Assembly (NCBI RefSeq): GCF_004571025.1
Contig: NZ_SPQT01000023.1
Span: 62,001-126,000, forward strand
Length of the DNA stretch: 64,000 nucleotides
Source: Bradyrhizobium niftali
Lineage (GTDB): Bacteria; Pseudomonadota; Alphaproteobacteria; Rhizobiales; Xanthobacteraceae
Reading direction: 5' to 3'
The notes below the pieces were generated by a model that made no database searches, was not told the origin of the DNA, and saw only the letters and a program-made list of their open reading frames with translations. How positions within the stretch are numbered: position 1 is the stretch's first letter; the number at the start of each line of letters is the position of its first letter. Of this stretch, positions 7,276 through 16,436 are shown piece after piece. The position numbers were made by a program, and so were the translations under genes.

Positions 7276-9612
7276 TCACGCCCGTTTGCCGTTGTTCTTC
7301 TCCGCCGCGCGGCGCAGGGCTTCGGCGAGTGCGCCGCCGCCGGAGGATTCCTGCTTGCGCGGCGCCGACGAGGTCATGCGGGATGGATTGCGCGCGCCAT
7401 TGTCGCGCTGCATGCCGGGGGCGTCCTTCTTGGCACCGACCTCGTCGTCGAGCCGCAGGGTCAGCGAGATACGCTTGCGGGCGACCTCGAAGTCCAGCAC
7501 CTTCACCTTGACGATGTCGCCGGGCTTCACCACCTCGCGCGGATCCTTGATGAAGGTCTTCGACATCGCCGAGATGTGCACGAGACCGTCCTGGTGCACG
7601 CCGATGTCGACGAAGGCGCCGAAGGCGGCGACGTTGGTCACGGTGCCCTCGAGGATCATGCCCTTCTTGAGATCCTTGATCTCCTCGACACCTTCCTTGA
7701 ACACGGCGGCCTTGAACGCCGGACGGGGGTCGCGGCCGGGCTTTTCGAGCTCGCGCAGGATGTCGGTGACGGTCGGCAGGCCGAAGGTCTCGTCGACGAA
7801 ATCCTTCGGCTTCAGCGTGCGCACGATCTCGCTGCTGCCGATCAGCGCCTTGATGTCGCTCTTGGTGGCCGCGAGAATCCGGCGCACCACCGGATAGGCT
7901 TCCGGATGCACACCGGAGGCATCGAGCGGATCCTCGCCGCCGAGAATGCGCAAGAAGCCCGCGCACTGTTCGAACGCCTTCGGCCCGAGCCGCGGCACGT
8001 CCTTGAGCGCCTTGCGCGACTTGAACGGGCCATTGGCGTCACGATGTGCCACGATGCTCTGCGCAAGGCCCGAGCCCACGCCCGACACGCGGGCGAGCAG
8101 CGGCGCCGAGGCGGTGTTGACGTCGACGCCGACGGCGTTCACGCAGTCTTCGACCACGGCATCGAGCGACTTGGCGAGCTTGGCTTGGCCGAGGTCGTGC
8201 TGATACTGGCCGACGCCGATCGCCTTCGGCTCGATCTTGACGAGCTCGGCGAGCGGATCCTGGAGCCGCCGCGCGATCGAGACCGCACCGCGCAGGGTGA
8301 CGTCGAGACCGGGCAGCTCCTCCGAGGCAAAGGCCGAGGCCGAATAGACCGACGCGCCGGCTTCCGACACCACGATCTTGTTCATCTTCAGCTCGGCCAG
8401 GCCCTTGACGAGATCGCCTGCGAGCTTGTCGGTCTCGCGCGAGGCCGTACCGTTGCCGATCGCGATCAGCTCGACACGGTGCTTCAGCGCGAGCTTGCCG
8501 AGGATCGCGAGCGACTCGTTCCACTGCCGCTGCGGCTCGTGCGGATAGATCACGGCGGTATCGACGACCTTGCCGGTCGCGTCGGTGACGGCGACCTTGA
8601 CGCCGGTGCGGTAGCCGGGATCGAGCCCCATGGTGACGCGGGTGCCGGCGGGCGCGGCCAGCAGCAGGTCGCGCAAATTGGACGCGAACACGCGCACGGC
8701 CTCGGTCTCGGCCGCATTCCACAGCCGCATGCGCAGGTCGATGTTGAGATGCACCTGGATCTTGGTGCGCCAGGCCCAGCGCACGGTGTCGATCAGCCAG
8801 CGGTCGCCGGCGCGCTTGAGGTCGGCGATGCCGAACCGCTTCATGATCTTCAATTCATAGGCGCTCGGCACGCCCGGTGGCGGCGCTTCCGCCTCGGCCT
8901 GAATCTGCAGATCGAGGATTTCTTCCTTCTCGCCGCGGAACATCGCCAGGATGCGGTGCGAGGGCAGCCGGGTCAGCGGCTCGGAGAACTCGAAATAGTC
9001 GGCGAATTTCTCGCCCTCGGTCTTCTTGCCGTCGCGCACCTTGGAGGCCATGCGCGCATTGGTCCACATCTCCTCGCGCAAGGCACCGATCAGGTCGGCG
9101 TCTTCGTCAAACCGCTCGACCAGGATGGCGCGGGCGCCATCAAGTGCGGCGGCGGCGTCAGCCACACCCTTCTCGGCGTTGATGAAGCCTTCCGCCACGA
9201 CCTTGGGGTCGTTGCCGGGCTCCGCCATCAGTTGATTGGCGAGCGGCTCGAGACCGGCTTCCTTGGCTATCTCGGCCTTGGTGCGGCGCTTCGGCTTGAA
9301 CGGCAGATAGATGTCTTCCAGGCGCGCCTTGCTGTCGGCGGCCATGATCGTGGCTTCGAGTGCGGCATCGAGCTTGCCCTGCTCGCGGACCGATTCGAGG
9401 ATCGCCTTGCGGCGGTCTTCGAGCTCGCGCAGGTAGCCCAGGCGCTCCTCCAGGGTGCGCAATTGCGCGTCGTCGAGCGCACCGGTCGCTTCCTTGCGGT
9501 AGCGGGCGATGAAGGGAACCGTGGCGCCGCCGTCGAGCAACGTCACTGTCGCCTCGACCTGCTCCGCCCGTACCCCAAGCTCCTGCGCAATTTTCTGGTT
9601 GATATTTGCCAC
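7276..9612 (-). CDS. tex: Tex family RNA-binding transcription accessory protein
   Basis: The 778-residue product matches Tex throughout: N-terminal helical domain (VPFIARYRKEATGALDD), YqgF-like RNase H fold (MGLDPGYRTGVKVAVTD), helix-hairpin-helix repeats (SAPLLARVSGVGSGLAQSIV) and a C-terminal S1 domain (GTVTNVAAFGAFVDIGVHQD). Tex is an essential or stress-linked cytoplasmic RNA-binding protein acting on transcription elongation. I place the start at GTG 9612 (VANINQKIAQELG) because family members begin at this point; an upstream in-frame start at 9645 would add 11 unconserved residues. It is monocistronic, bounded by repeats on both sides. Confidence 0.96.
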   Translation of the reverse strand: MANINQKIAQELGVRAEQVEATVTLLDGGATVPFIARYRKEATGALDDAQLRTLEERLGYLRELEDRRKAILESVREQGKLDAALEATIMAADSKARLEDIYLPFKPKRRTKAEIAKEAGLEPLANQLMAEPGNDPKVVAEGFINAEKGVADAAAALDGARAILVERFDEDADLIGALREEMWTNARMASKVRDGKKTEGEKFADYFEFSEPLTRLPSHRILAMFRGEKEEILDLQIQAEAEAPPPGVPSAYELKIMKRFGIADLKRAGDRWLIDTVRWAWRTKIQVHLNIDLRMRLWNAAETEAVRVFASNLRDLLLAAPAGTRVTMGLDPGYRTGVKVAVTDATGKVVDTAVIYPHEPQRQWNESLAILGKLALKHRVELIAIGNGTASRETDKLAGDLVKGLAELKMNKIVVSEAGASVYSASAFASEELPGLDVTLRGAVSIARRLQDPLAELVKIEPKAIGVGQYQHDLGQAKLAKSLDAVVEDCVNAVGVDVNTASAPLLARVSGVGSGLAQSIVAHRDANGPFKSRKALKDVPRLGPKAFEQCAGFLRILGGEDPLDASGVHPEAYPVVRRILAATKSDIKALIGSSEIVRTLKPKDFVDETFGLPTVTDILRELEKPGRDPRPAFKAAVFKEGVEEIKDLKKGMILEGTVTNVAAFGAFVDIGVHQDGLVHISAMSKTFIKDPREVVKPGDIVKVKVLDFEVARKRISLTLRLDDEVGAKKDAPGMQRDNGARNPSRMTSSAPRKQESSGGGALAEALRRAAEKNNGKRA

Positions 9613-9817
9613 GCGAGAATCCCTCTCTCCAAGCACGCGACGCAAACCGAAATCCGGTCGCGGGACGCCGCTTATGGACCAACCGAGGTTGATTCATCAA
9701 GGTGCCGCGCGCAACCGTCGACAGACGATTTTTTTGTCGAACCGATGCGATCTCGCCACAATCGTGGGGATGGCGAAGGCTCCTCTGTTGCGTTGCGCCG
9801 GACCAAAATAGCAGCCC

Positions 9818-9966
9818 CGTCATCCTGAGGTGCGCACGCCGCAGCGCGCATAGCGCTGCGGAGGAAGCCTCGAAGGATGAACGGCCGAGATACAGCCGGG
9901 CCGTGCATCCTTCGAGGCTCGCCCAGCGACGCGTTGCGCCGCAGGGCTCGCACCTCAGGATGACGG
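9818..9966. repeat. Intergenic palindromic repeat, family D (copy 1)
   Basis: Ends read CGTCATCCTGAGGTGC and GCACCTCAGGATGACGG (last bases run into the flank); inner arms GCCTCGAAGGATG and CATCCTTCGAGGC. The element fills most of the 440-bp gap between tex and the ring-opening amidohydrolase gene. A shorter relative lies inside 56811-56905. The rest of the gap holds a TTGACA at 9989-9994, a possible -35 box for the downstream gene, without a convincing -10. Confidence 0.88.
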
Positions 9967-10052
9967 ATGAAAGGTTGCTGCCAGTGGCTTGACATCCGCC
10001 TCCGTTCCACGGCTGTTTGCACCGCCGGACCACCGAACTCTGAGGACCAGCA

Positions 10053-11165
10053 ATGCGGACGACATCGGTCGGCGTCATCAGGATCGTCACCAAGGGCCCA
10101 GGCGACGTCTCCGGCCTCATGGCCATGATCGGCGCCGGCGCGATCGATCCGAGGGAGATCCTCGCCATCCTCGGCAAGACCGAGGGCAATGGCGGCGTCA
10201 ACGACTTTACCCGGGAATATGCCGTCGCCGCGCTGTGCACGGCGCTGGCGCCACAGCTCAGCCTGTCCCCGGAGGAGGTCGAGCAGCGCATCGCCTTCGT
10301 GATGTCGGGTGGCACCGAAGGCGTGCTCAGCCCGCACATCACCGTGTTCACGCGCCGCGAGGTCGAGCGGCCGCCGGCGGGCTTGTCGGGCAAGCGCCTG
10401 AGCATCGGCATGGCGCACACGCGGGACTTCCTGCCCGAGGAGCTCGGACGCGCCGCGCAGATCGCTGAGACGGCCGCGGCCGTGAGGGCCGCGATGGCGG
10501 ACGCCGGCATCACCGACCCCGCCGACGTCCATTTCGTGCAGATCAAGTGCCCGCTGCTCACCAGCGATCGCGTCGAGGCCGCAAGCGCACGCGGCCACAA
10601 GACGGCGACGACCAGCGCCTACGGCTCGATGGCCTATTCGCGCGGCGCCTCCGCGCTCGGCGTTGCGGTCGCGCTCGGCGAGACCGGCTCCGACATCAGC
10701 GACGAGGACGTGCTGCGCCGCTACGATCTGTTCTCCAAGGTGGCGTCCACCTCGGCCGGAATCGAGCTGATGCACAACGTCGTCATCGTGCTCGGCAATT
10801 CGGCGGCATCGGTCAGCGAATTCGAGATCGGCCACGCCGTGATGAGCGATGCGATCGACGCCGCCGCAGTGACGTCGGCGCTGAAGAGCGTCGGGCTTGG
10901 CGTCGCGCCACAAGCGGAAGCCGGCCGCGAGCTCGTCAACATCTTCGCCAAGGCGGAAGCCTCGCCTGATGGCAGCGTGCGCGGCTTTCGCCACACCATG
11001 CTGGAGGACACCGACATCAGCTCGACGCGCCACGCCCGCGCCGCGGTCGGCGGCCTGATCGCAGGCCTTGCCGGCACCGGCGCGGTCTACGTTTCCGGTG
11101 GCGCCGAGCATCAGGGCCCCGCGGGCGGCGGGCCGGTTGCGGTGATCGCGCGACTATCGGATTGA
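10053..11165 (+). CDS. Ring-opening amidohydrolase (cyanuric acid hydrolase/barbiturase family)
   Basis: The 370-residue product belongs to the small AtzD/TrzD/barbiturase family, which opens cyclic imides such as cyanuric acid (to carboxybiuret) or barbiturate. The family has three structural repeats, each contributing a Ser-Lys pair; here they can be assigned as Lys42 (LGKTEGNGG)/Ser85 (MSGGTEG), Lys165 (VQIKCPLLT)/Ser234 (STSAGIEL) and Lys300 (IFAKAEAS)/Ser348 (VYVSGGAEHQGP). All three look intact. Sequence alone does not separate triazine from pyrimidine substrates. GAGGA lies six bases before the ATG. A NylA-like amidase follows 126 bp downstream on the same strand and may act on a linear product. 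Confidence 0.88.
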   Translation: MRTTSVGVIRIVTKGPGDVSGLMAMIGAGAIDPREILAILGKTEGNGGVNDFTREYAVAALCTALAPQLSLSPEEVEQRIAFVMSGGTEGVLSPHITVFTRREVERPPAGLSGKRLSIGMAHTRDFLPEELGRAAQIAETAAAVRAAMADAGITDPADVHFVQIKCPLLTSDRVEAASARGHKTATTSAYGSMAYSRGASALGVAVALGETGSDISDEDVLRRYDLFSKVASTSAGIELMHNVVIVLGNSAASVSEFEIGHAVMSDAIDAAAVTSALKSVGLGVAPQAEAGRELVNIFAKAEASPDGSVRGFRHTMLEDTDISSTRHARAAVGGLIAGLAGTGAVYVSGGAEHQGPAGGGPVAVIARLSD

Positions 11166-11291
11166 GACGGCCGGCCTCCCTGGTCGTGCGACCTCTCCGC
11201 CCCATGCAACCCTGCCCTTCGCGCCGGCTCAGTTGATTCACGCAGGGTCCATGCGAAAGGAAGGAACGTCGCATCTAGGGAATTGAATTTC

Positions 11292-12761
11292 ATGACTTTG
11301 CCGATGAGCTGGAACGAGTGGGCGCAGCACGATGGCGTGGGGCTGGCGGCGCGCGTCCGCAAAGGCGAGCTGACGCCGAAGGACCTGGCCCGCCAGGCCG
11401 CTGCTGCCGTCGCCAAGGTCAATCCGGCGCTGTCGGGCGTGGTCGAGCTGTTCGAGGACGTGATCGCCGACCCGGCCAGGGACGGCGCCAACCTCGCCGG
11501 CCCGTTCGCCGGCCTGCCCTTCCTGATGAAGGATCTCGGGCCGACCATGAAGGGCCGGCTCCAGGAGATGGGCTCGCTGCTGATGCGCGGCAATCGCGCG
11601 AGCGCCGACACGTTCCTGACCGGCAAATTCCGCCAGGCCGGACTGAACCTGATCGGGCGCACCACGACGCCGGAATTCGGCGTGTGCAGCTCGGCCGACA
11701 ATCCGGCCGTCTACGTCACGCGCAATCCCTGGAATACCGACTACACCACCTGCGGCTCGTCGGCGGGCAGCGCCGCGATGGTTGCCGCCGGCGTGGTGCC
11801 GATCGCGCATGCGACCGACGGCGGCGGCTCGATCCGCATTCCCGCCGGCGTCAACGGCAATATCGGGCTGAAGGTCTCGCGCGGCGTGTTCTCGCTCGCC
11901 CCGCACATGTCCGACCTCACCGGGCTCGTGTCGATCCAGGGCTGCCAGTCGCGCTCGGTGCGCGACACCGCCGCCTTCGTCGATCACGCCCGCGGGCCTG
12001 CGCCCGGCGAGTTCATGCCGTTCTGGACCACGGCGCAGCCCTATTCCGAGATGATCAAGCGCGATCCTGGCAAGCTTCGCATCGCGCTGTCGCACACATG
12101 GGGCGACTACACCGCGACGCCTGAGATCGCGGCCGAGCTGGAGAAGACCGGCCGCTTCCTCGAAGGCCTCGGTCATCACGTCGACTATGCGCTGCCCGAG
12201 CTCGATTTCCGCGCCGCGTTCGCGGCGCAGACGACCTGCTACATCTCGAATTTCGCGGTGGTGATCTCCAACATGCTCGCCGCGCGCGGACTCGAAAAGC
12301 CGCCGGAAGATCTCATCGAGCCCATGAACGTCAGGATCTGGGAAGCCGGCCGGCACACGAGCTTCGCCGAGCGGGCGAAGATGCAGGGCGTGTTCAACAC
12401 AACGTCACGCGGCTTCGGCGCGTTCTTCGAGCAATGGGACGTGATCCTGACGCCGATCACCGCGCTGCCGACGCCGAAGGTCGGCACCAGGGAATATCTC
12501 ACCATCTCCGACAATCCCGACGTGCTCGACTGGTTCGGCAATCTCTGGCGCTTCTTCGCCTTCACGCCGCTCGCCAATCTCTGCGGCATGCCGGCGATCT
12601 CGATGCCGATGGCAACCCAGGACCACGACCTGCCGCTCGGCATCCAGGCGATCGCCAAGCAGGCCAATGACGGCCTGCTCCTGCAACTCGCCGCCCAGAT
12701 CGAGCGCGCGCTCGACGGCAAGTGGAACGGCGGCAGGAAACCGAAGGTGCATGTGAGCTGA
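11292..12761 (+). CDS. Amidase-signature hydrolase, NylA-like
   Basis: The 489-residue product carries the amidase signature with the Ser-cisSer-Lys triad: Lys in FLMKDLGP, cis-Ser in CGSSAGSAAM and the nucleophile Ser in DGGGSIRIPAG. Overall layout (FAGLPFLMKD, VTRNPWNTDYTTCGSS, LGIQAIAKQANDGLLLQLAAQ at the C-terminus) most resembles 6-aminohexanoate-cyclic-dimer hydrolase and related broad amidases rather than GatA or AtzE. The cytoplasmic substrate is unknown. The ATG at 11292 follows AGGGA at a long spacing; a TTG at 11283 is the alternative. It may share a transcript with the ring-opening amidohydrolase upstream. Confidence 0.88.
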   Translation: MTLPMSWNEWAQHDGVGLAARVRKGELTPKDLARQAAAAVAKVNPALSGVVELFEDVIADPARDGANLAGPFAGLPFLMKDLGPTMKGRLQEMGSLLMRGNRASADTFLTGKFRQAGLNLIGRTTTPEFGVCSSADNPAVYVTRNPWNTDYTTCGSSAGSAAMVAAGVVPIAHATDGGGSIRIPAGVNGNIGLKVSRGVFSLAPHMSDLTGLVSIQGCQSRSVRDTAAFVDHARGPAPGEFMPFWTTAQPYSEMIKRDPGKLRIALSHTWGDYTATPEIAAELEKTGRFLEGLGHHVDYALPELDFRAAFAAQTTCYISNFAVVISNMLAARGLEKPPEDLIEPMNVRIWEAGRHTSFAERAKMQGVFNTTSRGFGAFFEQWDVILTPITALPTPKVGTREYLTISDNPDVLDWFGNLWRFFAFTPLANLCGMPAISMPMATQDHDLPLGIQAIAKQANDGLLLQLAAQIERALDGKWNGGRKPKVHVS

Positions 12762-12800
12762 GGAGCTGCGATCGCGGCGACATGCGACCGCGATGCCGCC

Positions 12801-13118
12801 TCAGTTCTTCACCGCCGGGATCTCCTCATTCGGCTGCTGCTGCCCCTGCTTGTACATCGCGAGCGCCTTGTCGAGCGCTTCGCGCAAGGCAAGCGCCGCG
12901 GCCACGCTGCAACGCAAGTGCGCGGTCTGGATCACGTCGACCCTGACCGCGGCGCCAACCGGCATCAGCAAGTTCGCGGCGAGCTCGATCTGGATCGCGC
13001 CGTTGTGATGGCCGAAACAGGACGCACCGTCGAAATAGATGATCGGCGCCCGCTCGGAGCTCGAGCTCGAAATGGTGACCGGCCCCTGATTGGTGCCGGG
13101 TGTTTCGGGGTCGGCCAT
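12801..13118 (-). CDS. Conserved-looking hypothetical protein
   Basis: The 105-residue product starts at ATG 13118 with a good AAGGAG six bases upstream. It has no signal peptide or membrane segment. The middle (APIIYFDGASCFGHHNGAIQIELAAN) looks like one beta-rich unit, and the C-terminal part (VAAALALREALDKALAMYKQ) is helical. I recognise no family with certainty; small proteins of this shape are common in Bradyrhizobium as hypotheticals. It is convergent with the amidase gene, 39 bp apart, and divergent from the thioesterase gene. Confidence 0.7.
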   Translation of the reverse strand: MADPETPGTNQGPVTISSSSSERAPIIYFDGASCFGHHNGAIQIELAANLLMPVGAAVRVDVIQTAHLRCSVAAALALREALDKALAMYKQGQQQPNEEIPAVKN

Positions 13119-13265
13119 AAGCGCTCCTTGCGGCTAGTCGAACGAACGAAGCGCCCACCATCGGCGCTTCGACCCGCCCTGTCGAGGCCCAACCGCCGGC
13201 AGACCTGCCACATGACGCGTATTCGGGGTTTTGCGCGGCGCCCGGCACTGGTCTAGAACATCGCC

Positions 13266-14189
13266 ATGTCCAGCTCATCGACGCCAAGCCTGCCTGCCAC
13301 GCTCCCGTTCGAGGAACTCGCCGAGGCCATCAAGGGCCGCCGCTCCGACTACGGCCATATCAGCGGGCTCCAGCTCGACCGCTTCGCACCCGGCGAGGCC
13401 TGGTCCAGCCTGCCCTACCGTCCCGTCTTCGTCGGCGACACCGAGACCGGGGTGCTGCATGGTGGCGTCGTCACCGCGATGCTGGACGAGAGCTGCGGCA
13501 TGGCGGTGCAGCTCGCGCTCGACGGCACGCGCGCGATCGCAACCCTCGACCTGCGTATCGACTATCAGAAGCCGGCGACGCCGGGCCTCGACATCAAGGC
13601 GCATTCGGTCTGCTACCGCACCACGCGCTCGATCGCCTTCGTGCGCTCCACCGCGTATCAGGAGTCCGAGGACGATCCGGTCGCGACCGCGACCGCCTGC
13701 TTCATGATCGGAGCCAATCGCACCAACATGCTCGCCGACCGCAGGATGGATTCGCGCAGCATCCCGACCCTGGAGGCGCCGGAGGATCCGGATGGCCCAT
13801 TCGCCCGCAGCCCGTTCGCGCGCTGCCTCGGCATCCGCGTCAACGACGACGGCACGCTGACGATGCCGTTCTCGCCGAAGATCATTGGTAACCCGATCCT
13901 GCCCGCGATCCACGGCGGCATGACCGGCGCCTTCCTCGAGACCACGGCGATCATCGGGGTGGCGCACGAGCTCGGCGCCGCCGCGCCGCCCAAGCCGATC
14001 GGGCTGACCATCAACTACTTGCGCTCCGGCCGCGCGCTCGACAGCTTTGCCAATGTCTCGATCGTGAAGCAGGGCCGACGCATCGTCGCCTTCGAGGCGC
14101 GGGCCTGGCAGGACGACGCGGACAAGCCGATCGCCACCGCCTTCGGCCATTTCATGCTGCGGCCAACGCCCGGAAGTGACGAGGAATAG
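13266..14189 (+). CDS. PaaI-type thioesterase with two hotdog domains
   Basis: The 307-residue product is twice the length of single-domain PaaI thioesterases. The first hotdog (about 40-155) contains GVLHGGVVTAMLDESCGMAV, the typical HGG active-site loop; the second (about 180-300) contains AIHGGMTGAFLETTAIIG and LTINYLRSGRALD. Both halves keep HGG, so two active sites per chain, or an internal pseudo-dimer, are likely. Expected chemistry is hydrolysis of an acyl-CoA or aryl-CoA thioester in the cytoplasm. It is followed closely by the small membrane protein gene on the same strand. Confidence 0.88.
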   Translation: MSSSSTPSLPATLPFEELAEAIKGRRSDYGHISGLQLDRFAPGEAWSSLPYRPVFVGDTETGVLHGGVVTAMLDESCGMAVQLALDGTRAIATLDLRIDYQKPATPGLDIKAHSVCYRTTRSIAFVRSTAYQESEDDPVATATACFMIGANRTNMLADRRMDSRSIPTLEAPEDPDGPFARSPFARCLGIRVNDDGTLTMPFSPKIIGNPILPAIHGGMTGAFLETTAIIGVAHELGAAAPPKPIGLTINYLRSGRALDSFANVSIVKQGRRIVAFEARAWQDDADKPIATAFGHFMLRPTPGSDEE

Positions 14190-14257
14190 GCGCATTTTCC
14201 CTTGACGGCGAGGGACCGGGCCACAACGATAGCGTGGTTCCTGCGAGAGGTATTGGA

Positions 14258-14623
14258 TTGCGGCATCCGCTCGACATCGTCGCCATGTTCGCCGCGCTCT
14301 GGCTGCTGGCGTCGATGGTGCTCGACGCGGTGACGCCGAAGGAGCTGACCGCGGTGATGATCGGCATCGCGATCGGGCCTGCCGTGGTCATCACCGCGGT
14401 GTTCTACTATCTGCGCTGCCCGCGCACGGATTTCGCGGTGATGTTCGCCGCGCTGTGGCTGATCTCGGACATCGCCATCGCCTTCATCTCGCCGAAGGAG
14501 CTGCCGCATTTCCTGATCGTGCTCGGCTTCGTGCCGGCCCTGCTGATCGGCGGCGTCCTGCACTGGCAGCGCTTCCAGCACCGCCACGAGCGGCTGCCCG
14601 CGCCTTCGGTGAAGCGGGGCTAG
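14258..14623 (+). CDS. Small membrane protein with internal duplication
   Basis: The product (121 residues from TTG 14258, which has GAGAGG seven bases upstream; GTG 14234 is an alternative) has four membrane segments. It is an obvious tandem duplication: DIVAMFAALWLLASMVLDAV followed by TPKEL, then DFAVMFAALWLISDIAIAFI followed by SPKEL, each unit about 50 residues long and ending in a basic stretch (YYLRCPRTD; HWQRFQHRH). No family is recognised. The gene lies 68 bp after the thioesterase and its stop codon overlaps the poxB stop in the palindrome CTAG (14620-14623). Confidence 0.75.
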   Translation: MRHPLDIVAMFAALWLLASMVLDAVTPKELTAVMIGIAIGPAVVITAVFYYLRCPRTDFAVMFAALWLISDIAIAFISPKELPHFLIVLGFVPALLIGGVLHWQRFQHRHERLPAPSVKRG

Positions 14624-16356
14624 CGCGGCAAGAGGTTGGTCTTCGCGAGATCCAGCACCTCGTCGCCACGGCCGTTCATCACCGCGCGCAGCACCCAGAG
14701 GCTGAAACCCTTGATCTGCTCGGGCGTGATGGTCGGCGGCATCGACAGCTCCTGCTTGGCGGTGACGACGTCGAGCAGCGCCGGCCCGTTGTGAGCCAGC
14801 ATCTCCTTCATCGCGCCCGGGAGCTCGCCGGGGTCCTCGACGCGCTTCGCGAAGATCCCCATTGCGCGCGCCATCGCGGCGAAATCAGGATTTTGCAGGT
14901 CGACATTGGTGTCGACGAAGCCGGCGGCTTTCATCTCCAGCGCGACGAAGCCGAGCACGCCGTTGTTGAAGACGACGACCTTCACCGGCAGCTTCATCTG
15001 CGTCAGCGTGATCAGATCGCCCATCAGCATGGTGAAGCCGCCGTCGCCCGAGAGCGAGATCACCTGACGGCCGGGCTGCGAGGCCTGCGCCCCGATCGCC
15101 TGCGGCATCGCGTTGGCCATCGAGCCGTGCACGAAAGAGCCGATCAGCCGGCGTCGACCGTTCATCTCGAGATAGCGCGCCGCCCACACCGTGGGCGTGC
15201 CGACATCGGCGGTGAACACGGCATCCTCGGACGCATGGTCGCTGATGACCTTTGCGAGATATTGCGGATGGATCGGCTTGCTGCCGGGGGTGCCCCTGGC
15301 GAGCGAGTCCAACCCTTCGCGCGCCTTCCTGTAATGCGCAGCGGCATCGTCGAGATGCTTGCGCTGCGTCTTCGTCTTCAACAGCGGCAGCAGCGCCTCG
15401 ATGGTCAGCTTGACGTCACCGACGAGGCCGAGGTCGATCCTGCACCGCCGTCCCAGATTTTCCGGGCGGATGTCGATCTGCGCAATCTGGCAGTCGGTCG
15501 GGAAGAACTGCTTGTAGGGGAAATCGGTGCCGAGCATCACCAGCGCGTCGCAGGCATGCATGGCGGCATAGCCGGAGGAGAAGCCGATGAAGCCGGTCAT
15601 GCCGACATCGTAGGGATTTTCGTATTCGACGTGCTCCTTGCCGCCGAGCGCATGCACGATCGGGCTCTTCAAGGCTTCCGCAAGCTGCATCAACGGGGCA
15701 TGCGCGCCGGCGCAGCCACGGCCGCAGAACAGCGTGATGCGCTCGGCACCGTTCAGGAGGTCGGCCAGCGCCTTCAGCTCATCGGCCGCAGGCACGACCC
15801 TCGGCGCCGACAGCGCGAGCCCCCGCGCCGTCGAGAGCGCGCGCTTCGGCGGGGCGCGGAAAGCGACGTCGCCGGGCATGGCGATGACGGCGACGCCGCG
15901 CAGGCCCACGGCCGCGCGGATGGCGTTCTCGATCACGAAAGGAAGCTGGCTCGCATCCGAGACCAGCTCGCAATAATGACTGCATTCCCGGAACAGGTTT
16001 TGCGGATGGGTCTCCTGAAAGTAGCCGCCGCCGATTTCGGCCGACGGAATCTGCGCCGCGATCGCCAGCACGGGGACGCGGCTGCGATGCGCGTCGAACA
16101 GGCCGTTGATGAGATGCAGATTGCCCGGGCCGCAGGAACCCGCGCAGACGGCAAGGCTTCCGGTCATCTCGGCTTCGCCGGCGGCTGCGAACGCCGCAAC
16201 CTCCTCGTGCCGGACATGGACCCATTCGATGGTGCCGCGGCGCCGCAGCGCCTCCGTAAAAGCATTCAGGCTGTCGCCGACGATGCCGTAGATCCGCTTG
16301 ACGCCGGCCTGTTCGAGCGTTGCCACGAACAGATCGGCCACGTTGTTGATCGCCAC
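14620..16356 (-). CDS. poxB: Pyruvate dehydrogenase (quinone)/pyruvate oxidase
   Basis: The 578-residue ThDP enzyme matches E. coli PoxB closely: GTIEWVHVRHEEVAAFAAAG with the catalytic Glu, AVCAGSCGPGNLHLINGLFD, ECSHYCELVSD, and the ThDP motif GDGGFTMLMGD...NNG. The C-terminus (VMNGRGDEVLDLAKTNLLPR) keeps the segment that in E. coli mediates membrane binding and activation. It oxidises pyruvate to acetate and CO2 and passes electrons to ubiquinone. GTG at 16356 is chosen because AGGAGA lies five bases upstream; an ATG at 16386 would extend over that site. No partner genes are adjacent. Confidence 0.93.
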   Translation of the reverse strand: MAINNVADLFVATLEQAGVKRIYGIVGDSLNAFTEALRRRGTIEWVHVRHEEVAAFAAAGEAEMTGSLAVCAGSCGPGNLHLINGLFDAHRSRVPVLAIAAQIPSAEIGGGYFQETHPQNLFRECSHYCELVSDASQLPFVIENAIRAAVGLRGVAVIAMPGDVAFRAPPKRALSTARGLALSAPRVVPAADELKALADLLNGAERITLFCGRGCAGAHAPLMQLAEALKSPIVHALGGKEHVEYENPYDVGMTGFIGFSSGYAAMHACDALVMLGTDFPYKQFFPTDCQIAQIDIRPENLGRRCRIDLGLVGDVKLTIEALLPLLKTKTQRKHLDDAAAHYRKAREGLDSLARGTPGSKPIHPQYLAKVISDHASEDAVFTADVGTPTVWAARYLEMNGRRRLIGSFVHGSMANAMPQAIGAQASQPGRQVISLSGDGGFTMLMGDLITLTQMKLPVKVVVFNNGVLGFVALEMKAAGFVDTNVDLQNPDFAAMARAMGIFAKRVEDPGELPGAMKEMLAHNGPALLDVVTAKQELSMPPTITPEQIKGFSLWVLRAVMNGRGDEVLDLAKTNLLPR

Positions 16357-16436
16357 GTCGGTCTCCTGATCTCGCTGGTACGGCAAGATAGGATAATGCG
16401 CGACCGTGACGGGATCACGGCTGGTTTATTGCGAGG

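Noticed and set aside
10053..12761. A complete atrazine/cyanuric acid operon
   Set aside because: No AtzE/AtzG/AtzF-like proteins or transporter are present; the second gene is NylA-like, so only a two-gene unit is supported.
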